Assembly: GCA_018382125.1 (NCBI GenBank) | Contig: JAGZQO010000010.1 | Coordinates: 1 to 64,000, forward strand | Direction of reading: 5' to 3' | Length of the DNA stretch: 64,000 nucleotides | Source of the DNA: Collinsella sp. | Lineage (GTDB): Bacteria; Actinomycetota; Coriobacteriia; Coriobacteriales; Coriobacteriaceae | Shown: positions 35,207 through 47,794 of the stretch, one piece after another | Position numbering within the stretch: position 1 is the stretch's first letter | Layout: each line of letters opens with the position of its first letter | Notes under the pieces: generated by a model | What the model saw: the letters and a program-made list of their open reading frames with translations, nothing else | What the model was told of the DNA's origin: nothing | Databases searched by the model: none | Program-made: the position numbers and the translations under genes

Positions 35207-35246
35207 AAAATGCCCGCCGGTATCACACGTACCGGCGGGCATTTTT
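35207..35246. terminator. Bidirectional terminator
   Basis: AAAATGCCCGCCGGTA pairs with TACCGGCGGGCATTTTT around a 7-nt loop, between convergent genes. Confidence 0.9.
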
Positions 35247-35275
35247 ATAAACGAGCCTTCTATCGACGCAAGCCT

Positions 35276-35692
35276 CTACGCCTCGCGCTCGACCTCACTC
35301 ACACATTCGTTCTTGATGGTGCCAACGAGCGCCTGCAGCGCATCGACCACATGCGGGCGAATGTCCCCGCCGATGAGCACGAGCATGATGTCGTCACCTA
35401 CGGCAAGCTCGCCGCTTGCCAGCCACACGCGCACATAGCCGACACCCGGCATCGCGCGCGTCGCCTCGATGGCGGCCTGTACCTTGCTGGCGTCGTAGCC
35501 AAACACCATGCCGCCCACCTTGTGGCCCGGCGCCACGCCATCGGTCTCGACACCGCGCGCCTCGGCCTTGGGCGTCGCGCGCACCACACCGTTATGTGTC
35601 AGATACATACCGCACGCAGGTGCCGACGAATCGGCCTTGGCCTCGCGCAGCCAAGCATCAACCGAAGGCATCATTTTGCCATTCTCGAGCAT
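35276..35692 (-). CDS. MoaE-like molybdopterin synthase domain protein
   Basis: 138 residues. The centre and C-terminus resemble MoaE: GVVRATPKAEARG near the loop that follows the first strand, and VWLASGELAVGDDIMLVLIGGDIRPHVVDAL, close to the family GELxxGD pattern followed by a helix. No MoaD or other moa genes are in this window, so a role in Mo-cofactor synthesis is possible but unproven. The ATG at 35692 has better ribosome-binding-site spacing than 35695. Confidence 0.6.
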   Translation of the reverse strand: MLENGKMMPSVDAWLREAKADSSAPACGMYLTHNGVVRATPKAEARGVETDGVAPGHKVGGMVFGYDASKVQAAIEATRAMPGVGYVRVWLASGELAVGDDIMLVLIGGDIRPHVVDALQALVGTIKNECVSEVEREA

Positions 35693-35759
35693 CATTTCTC
35701 CCTTACCGTCGTCGAGTAGCCAATTTGGAACGGGGCTTTTTTAGCTACTCTCGAACAAC

Positions 35760-36758
35760 TTATTCCTCGACCGGCGTGAGCACCATGACAGCACGCGTGT
35801 TGCTCAGCGATAACGAACGACAGGTCACAAGCGTTACGACCTTGGTTGCCGAAGCGGCACGATCGGTGGCATCGCTCGCCACGGCAGAGGCACCGTCGAG
35901 CATCTCGGACAGGTAGTTCTTGAGCCCGTCGTCGCCCTCAAAATTGGGTGTGCGCGCCTTGGCATACGTGTCCTCGACCACCTTGGTCGCCAGCGGACGC
36001 AGCTTATACGTCGCATCGCGCGTGATGTAGTACACATATTCAATGCTATCGAACGTTGCCTGGTCAGTCGTATCCGAAATCACGTTGAACATCGACCCAT
36101 CGTTCATATGGTGGCCGTAGATCGTGGTCTGCTGGTCAACCATTCCCGGCGCGGTGTCATCGCTATCCAGGAAAATGGCCCCAGATGCATTGGCCGTACC
36201 GTCGAACAGTGTGTTGAGGTATTTGGAGTTGTTGTTGGTCTGCACCACGGGATAGTTGATGTTGGTTCCCGGCACATAAATCCAACCCACAACCTCGGGA
36301 TTTGTCTGGGCAAGCGCATCGAAGTCGATAATCGGCACGCCGCTGGCGTCCTTATCGCTTACATATTGCTTCTCGATTTTCTGATACGAATCGCTCGCCT
36401 GCTTATAGCCAATCTGCGCGTTGATAAAGATGGCAGCGGCGGCAACAATCAGGCCGATGCCGATGATGATGAGCAGAATGGGAATAATGGAGCGGCGCTT
36501 TTTGCGCGGCGGCTCGGTGTAACCCGACGGCGCGGCATGCGATGAAGACCGGGGCGGCTTCTTAGCATTGCTATAAGACGAAGGGCGATACGCAGCCGGC
36601 GTATCCTGACGGCGATGGGACGTCGGCGTTACAGAACGCGGCGCGCGCGGCTGCTGAGGAGAGGATGTCCGACCCTGCTGCGCCGCATGGGCAGCACCCG
36701 GCTTCGACGGATCGGGAATCTGAGAAGCCTTGAATCGTTTTCCCTGATAGTCGGACAT
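35760..36758 (-). CDS. srtB: Class B-type sortase
   Basis: 332 residues. A Pro/Ser/basic cytoplasmic tail of about 85 residues, a membrane segment (90-113), then a sortase B domain. Catalytic His lies in IYGHHMNDGSMF (216-217), Cys313 in TLVTC and Arg322 in SNTRAVM. It would anchor or cross-link surface proteins outside the membrane. No obvious pilin or NPxTN substrate gene is in the window. The long tail is unusual but typical of actinobacterial sortases. Confidence 0.88.
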   Translation of the reverse strand: MSDYQGKRFKASQIPDPSKPGAAHAAQQGRTSSPQQPRAPRSVTPTSHRRQDTPAAYRPSSYSNAKKPPRSSSHAAPSGYTEPPRKKRRSIIPILLIIIGIGLIVAAAAIFINAQIGYKQASDSYQKIEKQYVSDKDASGVPIIDFDALAQTNPEVVGWIYVPGTNINYPVVQTNNNSKYLNTLFDGTANASGAIFLDSDDTAPGMVDQQTTIYGHHMNDGSMFNVISDTTDQATFDSIEYVYYITRDATYKLRPLATKVVEDTYAKARTPNFEGDDGLKNYLSEMLDGASAVASDATDRAASATKVVTLVTCRSLSLSNTRAVMVLTPVEE

Positions 36759-36793
36759 GGCTCTCCTTATACTGCGGTGAAACGGCGGAACGC

Positions 36794-37258
36794 CTAGGCG
36801 TCGGCCATCTCCTGCTTCATCTTCTCGATAACCTTGCGGTACTCAGGGTCGCAAGCGCCCAGAATCTGCGTGGCGTAGATGGCGGCGTTCTTGGCGCCGT
36901 TGATGGCAACGCAGGCCACGGGCACGCCCGAAGGCATCTGCACCATCGACAGCAGCGAATCCATACCGCCCAAGTCACTCGTCTTCATAGGCACACCGAT
37001 AACCGGCAGCGGCGTAAAGGCAGCCACGACACCACCCAGGTGAGCGGCCTTGCCGGCGGCGGCGATAATCACTTTGATACCGCGATCGGCGGCAGTCGAA
37101 GCCCACTCGTGGACCTTCGCCGGTGTGCGGTGTGCGCTCGCAATGACAAGCTCATAGGGCACGCCCAGCGCCTCGAGCTCGGCGGTGCAACCTTCCATAA
37201 CACCCAGATCGGACTTGGAGCCCATGATGATCCCGACAACCGGCTTTTGATCTGCCAT
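36794..37258 (-). CDS. purE: N5-carboxyaminoimidazole ribonucleotide mutase
   Basis: 154 residues. Class I PurE: GIIMGSKSDLGVM, ASAHRTPAKVHEW (catalytic His) and AAGKAAHLGGVVAAFTPLPVIG. AGGAGG lies 9 bp before the ATG at 37258. purK is not adjacent. Confidence 0.96.
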   Translation of the reverse strand: MADQKPVVGIIMGSKSDLGVMEGCTAELEALGVPYELVIASAHRTPAKVHEWASTAADRGIKVIIAAAGKAAHLGGVVAAFTPLPVIGVPMKTSDLGGMDSLLSMVQMPSGVPVACVAINGAKNAAIYATQILGACDPEYRKVIEKMKQEMADA

Positions 37259-37344
37259 AAACAAAGACCTCCTGTTGAGAGCAGTGACGCGGCGGATCCG
37301 CGACCCTTAACTACTGAGAGTAGTATAGCTGCTCCCGTCCCTGC

Positions 37345-37449
37345 GGTCCCCGGGTGCCCCGCGGCGGGCCGGGTTTTTATCTTCGCTCCCCTTGCTTCGC
37401 AATGTCGCACCGACATTAACCCCGGCCCGCCGCGGGGCACCCGGGGACC
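37345..37449. repeat. Class B nested inverted repeat, copy 2
   Basis: Perfect 29-bp arms (37345-37373 and 37421-37449) enclose a 47-nt core with CGCTCCCCTTGCTTCGCAA and GTCGC, as in copy 1. The interval 37259-37701 holds no gene, only this element and copy 3. Confidence 0.9.
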
Positions 37450-37599
37450 TACCGGGGATTGCCATGACGCACGTTGGCTGAAATATTAACGTGGGGTCCG
37501 CCGTTCGAACGAACGGCGGACCCCACACTCATTTTCTATTCAGCCCTAGTCATCGCGCAAAGCCCCTTCGGCAGCACACGGTGCAGCCAAGTCACCGCA

Positions 37600-37690
37600 G
37601 GCCGGGGCGGGAGGGGCCGAGTTTCCTCCTGAGCGACTCTGCTTGCAGCCGGAGCGAAAGGGGGAAATCTCGGCCCCTCCCGCCCCGGCC
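37600..37690. repeat. Class B nested inverted repeat, copy 3
   Basis: Perfect 22-bp arms (37600-37621 and 37669-37690) enclose a 47-nt core. Its reverse complement reads TCGCTCCGGCTGCAAGCAG followed by GTCGC, matching copies 1 and 2 with a compensated inner stem (CTGC/GCAG for TTGC/GCAA). Ends 11 bp from the carB stop codon. Confidence 0.85.
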
Positions 37691-37701
37691 GACCAGGTCA
37701 A

Positions 37702-41016
<3,315 letters not shown>

Positions 41017-41017
41017 G

Positions 41018-42457
41018 TTAGTTCTCCTCGGTCTCAGTCTCGGCGGTCTCGGCAAAATCCCAGCCAGCCAGGCGGTCCTTCGCGGTGTCGATGTCCAGGT
41101 AGTTCTCCTCGCCGTCCATGAGTCGCGTAAAGGCGGTAAAGAGATAGTGGGCATCGGTGGGGCCAGGCGAGGCCTCGGGGTGGTACTGGACCGAGAAGCA
41201 CGGGGCGTCGAGCAGCTGGATGCCCTCGGCGGTGCCGTCGTTGAGGTTCACATGTGTTAGGCGAATGCGGCCAAAGCGCTCGTTCATCACGACCGGCGCG
41301 ATTCCGCAGCGCACCCAGACGCGCAGATCTCCATCGGCCGCATGCTCGGTCTCGCCGCCGGAAAGCTCGGGGACAAGCTTGCCCAGGCTGGGGAACAGCA
41401 GGCCAAAGCCATGGTTTTGCGCGGTAATCTCCACGCGACGGCTTACCAGGTTCATGACCGGCTGGTTGCCACCGCGGTGACCGAATTTAAGCTTTTCCAT
41501 CTGGGCACCGCAGGCCAGGCTGATCATCTGGTGACCAAGACAAATACCAAAGACCGGCACCTTGCAGATCAGCTGCTGCACCTGCTCGTAGGTCTCCACC
41601 ACGGCGTCAGGGTCGCCGGGGCCGTTGGACAAAAAGACGCCATCGGGATTCATGTCGAGCACCTGCTGGGCAGGCGTATCCCACGGCACGACAGTAAGGT
41701 CGCAGCCGGCGCGGACGAGGCCCTCCAGAATGCCGCGCTTGACGCCGCAGTCGTAGGCGACCACTTTGTGACGGGCAGGAGCGGCAACCGCAAGTGCAAA
41801 GTCATGCGTGGCAGGCAGGTCGGCGGCCACAAACTCGTGAGGCGCGGGGCAACTTACGGTCTTCACCAGGTTCTCGCCTACCAGCGTGGGCGCTGCGGCC
41901 AGACGCTCGGCAAGCTCGTCGACGTCGAAGATCTCGGTCGAGATAATGCCCATCTTGGAACCATTGTCGCGCAGATGGCGTACCAGAGCGCGGGTGTCGA
42001 CACCCTCGATAGCGACGATGCCGTGAGCGCGCAGGTACTCCGGCACGCTGACGGCCGAGCGCCAGTTAGAAGGCGTGGCGCACATGTCGCGAACGATCAT
42101 GCCGCGCATAGCCGGAGCGCTCGTAGGGCGCACGTCGTCGCCGGGGAAGGCCGACTGGACGTCGGTCTCGTCGATACCGTAGTTGCCGATCTGCGGATAG
42201 GTCATGGTTACGATTTGGCCGGCATAACTCGGGTCGGTCATGACCTCAAAGTAGCCCTCGAGCGAGGTGTTGAAGCAGACTTCGCCGGTCGCGGTGCCCT
42301 CGGCGCCGCATGCACGTCCATAAAAAATGGTCCCATCCTCAAGATACAGGATGCAGGGACCGCAGGTGCCCTTGCTGGTTTTGGCCAGCATGCGCTGGCA
42401 AAGCTCGCTGGGCGCGAAGGTGCGGGCGGCAGCGCCCGCGGTATGGTTGTTCGCCAT
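41018..42457 (-). CDS. carA: Carbamoyl-phosphate synthase small subunit
   Basis: 479 residues. Class I glutamine amidotransferase feeding ammonia to CarB. The nucleophile Cys lies in FGICLGHQM and the catalytic His-Glu in QYHPEASPGP. About 30 extra residues precede the usual N-terminus. About 60 residues between LACGAQMEKLKFGHRGGNQP and the C-terminal strand are somewhat longer than usual. GGGAAGGAG precedes the ATG at 42457 and overlaps a hairpin that matches a PyrR site. Confidence 0.95.
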   Translation of the reverse strand: MANNHTAGAAARTFAPSELCQRMLAKTSKGTCGPCILYLEDGTIFYGRACGAEGTATGEVCFNTSLEGYFEVMTDPSYAGQIVTMTYPQIGNYGIDETDVQSAFPGDDVRPTSAPAMRGMIVRDMCATPSNWRSAVSVPEYLRAHGIVAIEGVDTRALVRHLRDNGSKMGIISTEIFDVDELAERLAAAPTLVGENLVKTVSCPAPHEFVAADLPATHDFALAVAAPARHKVVAYDCGVKRGILEGLVRAGCDLTVVPWDTPAQQVLDMNPDGVFLSNGPGDPDAVVETYEQVQQLICKVPVFGICLGHQMISLACGAQMEKLKFGHRGGNQPVMNLVSRRVEITAQNHGFGLLFPSLGKLVPELSGGETEHAADGDLRVWVRCGIAPVVMNERFGRIRLTHVNLNDGTAEGIQLLDAPCFSVQYHPEASPGPTDAHYLFTAFTRLMDGEENYLDIDTAKDRLAGWDFAETAETETEEN

Positions 42458-42468
42458 AATTCTCCTTC

Positions 42469-42486
42469 CCGGTCTCACAGGACCGG
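42469..42486 (-). promoter_or_regulatory. PyrR-binding-type RNA hairpin at the carA ribosome-binding site
   Basis: On the minus strand CCGGTC-CTGTGA-GACCGG folds with a six-base loop, immediately overlapping the GGGAAGGAG ribosome-binding site of carA. The upper stem and loop, GGTCCTGTGAGACC, fit the PyrR-bound loop consensus ARUCCNGNGAGGYU at most positions. A UMP-dependent PyrR would stabilise it and block translation. A TACAAT -10 (42516-42521) lies upstream. Function is inferred from known PyrR leaders. Confidence 0.6.
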
Positions 42487-42624
42487 CTTAAAGGTGTGTA
42501 GTTAGGCCTCGCGGTATTGTAACCGCAAGCATGCCTCATGGCGTTAATTTCATCGAAATGTTTACGAAATGATAATTATGACTTTCTATGCATAATGATT
42601 TTTTAATCCCCGTCCCAGAAAAAT

Positions 42625-42657
42625 CATCCCGCGTGGGCTTGTGGCTCACGCGGGATG
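42625..42657 (-). terminator. Rho-independent terminator of the 42666-43631 gene
   Basis: On the minus strand CATCCCGCGTG and CACGCGGGATG pair, followed by ATTTTTCT. Confidence 0.85.
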
Positions 42658-42665
42658 ATGGCCTC

Positions 42666-43631
42666 TTACTTTTTCTTGTCCTGTTCCAGCAGATCGGACG
42701 GTGAGCGATCGGGCTTGCCGCCGCGGAAAATCTCGCGGCCATGCAGACGATGTTCCAGGTCACGTTCGTCCTTTTCCTCGTCAATCTTGGTCTGGCTCAC
42801 CACCTGGTCCTCAATCAACGACGACACCGAGTTCACCTGTTTTTGAATGCGCTCGGCGATGGTGTCATCCATACTCACGATGCGCATCTTCCAGTCGATA
42901 TTCGTGGCGTTGGATGAGCTCTTGGTCCACACGAACGTCAGGATGGCGCTCTGGTGGCCCTGGGCGGGAAACATGCCAAAGAAGGAATCGTGCTGAATGT
43001 TGCTATCCTCGTCGATATAGGCGTGAACGTTATACACCACGCGGTCGATTTTATCGTTAAGCAGCGCGTTGGTCGCAAGCGCCGCGGCCTGAATCTGCCC
43101 GTTGGACAGCAGCTCGAGCTCGTTGGCAGACGATGTGTCCAACACCGTCACCTCGACCGTGCCCGTACGCTCATCGGCTTCATCGACGGTAAAGTCGAGC
43201 GGGAACTGCGTAAAGCCGTTGCCCCACTCAAGGCCGCCCTTCAGCGCCGTCGAAACGGTATCGACCGAAACGCTCTCGGACAGGTTGGCGGTGTTCAGAC
43301 GACGCATCACGCCGTAGCCAACCTGCATGCCCACGATCAGCACCAAAATACCAATGACCACGGCCATCGCGGTCTTCGTAATGGTATGACTCACCTGCGA
43401 ACCCGAAGGATCGTCCTCGGACAGCGGGTCGATATGTTTTGCCTGGCTCGCGCGGTCCTCGCTGCGCAGCTGCGCTAGCGCAGCTTTGTCACCGCGCTTG
43501 GCCGCAGCCTCCTTCTCACGCATGCGCTCGGTTCGCTTTTTGGCAAGCGTGGGATCCAAGACACCGGATGCATCGATTTCGGAGAATAACTCCGTCACTT
43601 CTTCCGGAGTCAAAGGGTTCTTGTCAGCCAT
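42666..43631 (-). CDS. Single-pass membrane protein of unknown function
   Basis: 321 residues, not recognised. A charged N-terminus (1-80), a membrane segment (about 88-109), an extracytoplasmic domain of about 175 residues with Asp/Thr/Val-rich strands, and a highly charged C-terminal tail. It follows the ABC exporter with 19 bp between, so it may act with it. No motif suggests an enzyme. Confidence 0.7.
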   Translation of the reverse strand: MADKNPLTPEEVTELFSEIDASGVLDPTLAKKRTERMREKEAAAKRGDKAALAQLRSEDRASQAKHIDPLSEDDPSGSQVSHTITKTAMAVVIGILVLIVGMQVGYGVMRRLNTANLSESVSVDTVSTALKGGLEWGNGFTQFPLDFTVDEADERTGTVEVTVLDTSSANELELLSNGQIQAAALATNALLNDKIDRVVYNVHAYIDEDSNIQHDSFFGMFPAQGHQSAILTFVWTKSSSNATNIDWKMRIVSMDDTIAERIQKQVNSVSSLIEDQVVSQTKIDEEKDERDLEHRLHGREIFRGGKPDRSPSDLLEQDKKK

Positions 43632-43650
43632 AAACTTCCTGTCATATCAA

Positions 43651-45423
43651 TCAGTCGAGCTCGTGCGCACGCGCACCTTCGAACTGCATTCGATAGTAAC
43701 GGGCATAGGTGCCGCCACGGGCGAGAAGCTGTTCATGCGTGCCACGTTCCACAACGCGACCATGCTCAACGGTCGCAATCTCGTCAGCATGCTTAATGGT
43801 CGAAAGACGGTGGGCGATGATGATTGTGGTACGGCCGCGTGCCAGCTCTTCGAGCGACTCCTGGACCGCCTCCTCGCTCTCGTTATCCAAAGCACTCGTC
43901 GCCTCGTCCAAGATCAGGATCTTGGGGTTCTTGAGAAACACGCGCGCGATGGCAACACGCTGCTTCTGTCCGCCCGAAAGACGGCTGCCGCGCTCGCCCA
44001 CGACCGTGTCATAGCCCTGTGGAAGCGACTCGATAAAGGCATCGATGTTGGCGCGACGGGCGGCCTCGGCGATCTCTCCTGCTGTAGCGCCCGGCTTGCC
44101 GTAGGCGATGTTCTCGCCAATCGTACCGTCAAACAGATAGACATCCTGCTGCACCAGGCCGATGGCACGGCGCAGGCTCTGCTGCGTCACACCGCGCACG
44201 TCTTGGCCGTCGATGCTAATGGATCCGGCAGCCACGTCATAAAAGCGCGGCAGCAGCGAACAGGTCGTAGACTTGCCACCGCCCGAAGGGCCAACCAAAG
44301 CGATGGTCTGCCCGGGCTTGATGGACAGGTCCATATGGTCGATAACGGGACGCTCGTCGGCATTGCCCTCGCCCAGCTCAACATCCTCGTAGTTAAAGCA
44401 CACGTCGTGATACTCCACGGCGCCGGCAGTCACCTGCAGATCCGTGGCGCCCGGCTTGTCCTGGATATCCGGCGCGGTCGAGAGCACCTCGTCCATACGC
44501 TTAAAGCCGGCGATAGCCTTCTGATACGTTTCGGCCGAATTGACGAGTGTCTCGAGCGGCGTGCAGAACAGCGAAATATAGAGTGCAAAGGTCGCCATAT
44601 CGACCGCCTGCAGCTGTCCCTGGGCGACCAGCCAGCCGCCCAGCAGCACCACGATCACATAGAGCACACCCGAGAGCAGGCCATACGTCGCGGTATAGAC
44701 GCCCATGGCGTGATACATGTTCTCCTTGGACGAAAGATAGCGATTGTTGGAGGCGCGGAACTTGAAGCGTTCGGTCTCCTCATTGGCAAAGCTCTTGACC
44801 ACGCGCATGCCCGCCAGCGAATCCTGCAGCTGCGCATTGATGCCGCTGATTTTTTTGCGGTTGTCGCTAAAGACCTCGCGCATGCGCATGTTCTGCCAAA
44901 ACATGATGACCGCAAACGCCGCCGTCACCACGGCCATGGCGAGCGCCAGCACCGGGGCGATGGTAAAGAGGATCACAAACGAGCCGATGATCTCGATGCC
45001 GCAGATGATGATCCACTCGGGCACGTGGTGCGCCGCCTCGCAGATATCGAACAGGTCGTTGACCACGCGGCTCATCATGTCGCCCGAGCTGTTGCGGTCG
45101 AAGTACGCAAAGCTAAAGCGCTCATACTGGTCGAACAGGTCCTCGCGCATCTTGGACTCCATGCGCGCGCCCATCACGTGACCCCAATAGCTCACAAAGT
45201 AGCGGCAGGCGCAGCGGATGATATACATCAGCACCAAACCCGCCGCGATCATGCCGAGCGCCTGCATAATGGCAGCCTGACCCTGAGTAAACAGCCCACC
45301 GGTCAAATTGCGCAGGATAATGGGGAACGCCAGGTCAATGGCGGCAAGCACCAGAGCACAAACAGTATCAGCAACAAAAAGCCCCATCTGGGGCTCGTAA
45401 TACGAAAGAAACCTCTTAAACAT
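43651..45423 (-). CDS. ABC-type exporter, fused membrane and ATPase domains
   Basis: 590 residues. A six-helix membrane domain (about 1-320) followed by an ATPase: Walker A GPSGGGKST, LSGGQKQRVAIAR, Walker B ILILDEATSALD, HRLSTI switch. This is a half-transporter of the MsbA/lipid-peptide-drug type, which works as a dimer; the cargo cannot be told. First gene with the membrane protein downstream. Confidence 0.92.
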   Translation of the reverse strand: MFKRFLSYYEPQMGLFVADTVCALVLAAIDLAFPIILRNLTGGLFTQGQAAIMQALGMIAAGLVLMYIIRCACRYFVSYWGHVMGARMESKMREDLFDQYERFSFAYFDRNSSGDMMSRVVNDLFDICEAAHHVPEWIIICGIEIIGSFVILFTIAPVLALAMAVVTAAFAVIMFWQNMRMREVFSDNRKKISGINAQLQDSLAGMRVVKSFANEETERFKFRASNNRYLSSKENMYHAMGVYTATYGLLSGVLYVIVVLLGGWLVAQGQLQAVDMATFALYISLFCTPLETLVNSAETYQKAIAGFKRMDEVLSTAPDIQDKPGATDLQVTAGAVEYHDVCFNYEDVELGEGNADERPVIDHMDLSIKPGQTIALVGPSGGGKSTTCSLLPRFYDVAAGSISIDGQDVRGVTQQSLRRAIGLVQQDVYLFDGTIGENIAYGKPGATAGEIAEAARRANIDAFIESLPQGYDTVVGERGSRLSGGQKQRVAIARVFLKNPKILILDEATSALDNESEEAVQESLEELARGRTTIIIAHRLSTIKHADEIATVEHGRVVERGTHEQLLARGGTYARYYRMQFEGARAHELD

Positions 45424-45520
45424 GCAGTCCTCGGAGAGAAATTAATGGTGTGAGAAATCCGGTTGAACCGGTCGGGCTGAAAACAAAGCATCCCAACAAG
45501 CATAACGCCGATGTTCTGGC

Positions 45521-45623
45521 AGCGTCAGCGAAAACGTCCCTAAGCGAGCAAGGTGCCTTGAAAGAGGAGTGACGCGTACTTCGTGAAAGGCAGATTGCCG
45601 CTTAGGGGCGTTTGCAGCGTCGA
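45521..45623. repeat. Nested long hairpin between nudix and exporter genes
   Basis: Arms 45521-45546 and 45599-45623 (ending CCTAAGCG / CGCTTAGG) are about 80% complementary. Inside, GCAA-GG-TGCCTT pairs with AAGGCA-GA-TTGC, and ACG pairs with CGT around the tip. The layout of arms plus inner core resembles class A/B, but the sequence differs. It could be a leader of the exporter mRNA. Confidence 0.6.
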
Positions 45624-45626
45624 CTC

Positions 45627-45654
45627 GTTACGCGGTTTGGTAAAACCGCGTAAC
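45627..45654. terminator. Perfect hairpin at the end of the nudix gene
   Basis: GTTACGCGGTTT and AAAACCGCGTAAC pair around GGT, directly adjoining the stop codon. No U-tract. Confidence 0.6.
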
Positions 45655-46350
45655 CTAGAGCTCAGTTCCGCCCAGCCTGTGTGCGATGCTGTCACAGGCC
45701 AAGGCGCCTACGACGGTCTTGGCGTCTTCGATCTTGCCGTCGAGCACGGCATCGATCAGCTCGTGCAGCGGCACCAGGTCCACGTTGACAAACTCGTCAT
45801 CATCGGGGTTGGGCGCATCAAACTCGAGCTTTGTAGCCAAGTAGATGTGGATAATCTCATCGCAAAAACCGCAGGACGTGACGATCGACGTCAAAAAGCG
45901 AATACGACCAGCCCTAAAGCCCGTCTCCTCATGCAGTTCGCGCTTGGCGCAATCGAGCGGGTCCTCGCCTGGATCGAGCTTGCCGGCGGGAATCTCGACC
46001 GTCACGCGGTCGATGGCGGTGCGGTACTGACGCACCAGTACGATCTTGCCGCTCTCGGTCAGTGCCACAACGGCCGCCGCACCCGGATGGCGAACGATAT
46101 CGCGGGCGCTACGGTGACCGTTAGGCAGCTCAACCTCAAGACGGTGGACGTCGAGGATCTTGCCCTTCCAGGCGCACTCCTCCGAAAGAATCTTCTCGTG
46201 CAACTCGGCATCGTGCGGGTCGTCGTCGCCCAGCACCAGTGCCGGCTCGTCAGCGACCTCGCCACCAGGCTCGCCCTCGGCGTGCCCATACATGCGGCTG
46301 TCCTCTTCGACGATCTGCGCGTCCACGAGCTCTTCGTTCTTCTCGTCCAT
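45655..46350 (-). CDS. Nudix hydrolase, ADP-ribose pyrophosphatase type
   Basis: 231 residues. The Nudix box GKLDPGEDPLDCAKRELHEETGF is complete, and VTVEIPAGK before it is typical of ADP-ribose pyrophosphatases. About 60 acidic residues precede the domain. The ATG at 46350 has GAGG at acceptable spacing; the one at 46359 overlaps it. Follows purD closely on the same strand. Confidence 0.88.
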   Translation of the reverse strand: MDEKNEELVDAQIVEEDSRMYGHAEGEPGGEVADEPALVLGDDDPHDAELHEKILSEECAWKGKILDVHRLEVELPNGHRSARDIVRHPGAAAVVALTESGKIVLVRQYRTAIDRVTVEIPAGKLDPGEDPLDCAKRELHEETGFRAGRIRFLTSIVTSCGFCDEIIHIYLATKLEFDAPNPDDDEFVNVDLVPLHELIDAVLDGKIEDAKTVVGALACDSIAHRLGGTEL

Positions 46351-46371
46351 CCGTCTCATTCCTCTCGGATT

Positions 46372-47676
<1,305 letters not shown>

Positions 47677-47794
47677 GGGTGCCTCCTCTATGGATGAATG
47701 GCCCGCTCCGCGCGAGCCCTTTGCAAGCAAATATACCCCTCGGCCGCCCGCCCGGGCTGCAAAGGGGTATATCGCAATAACCAAATAGTCCCGA

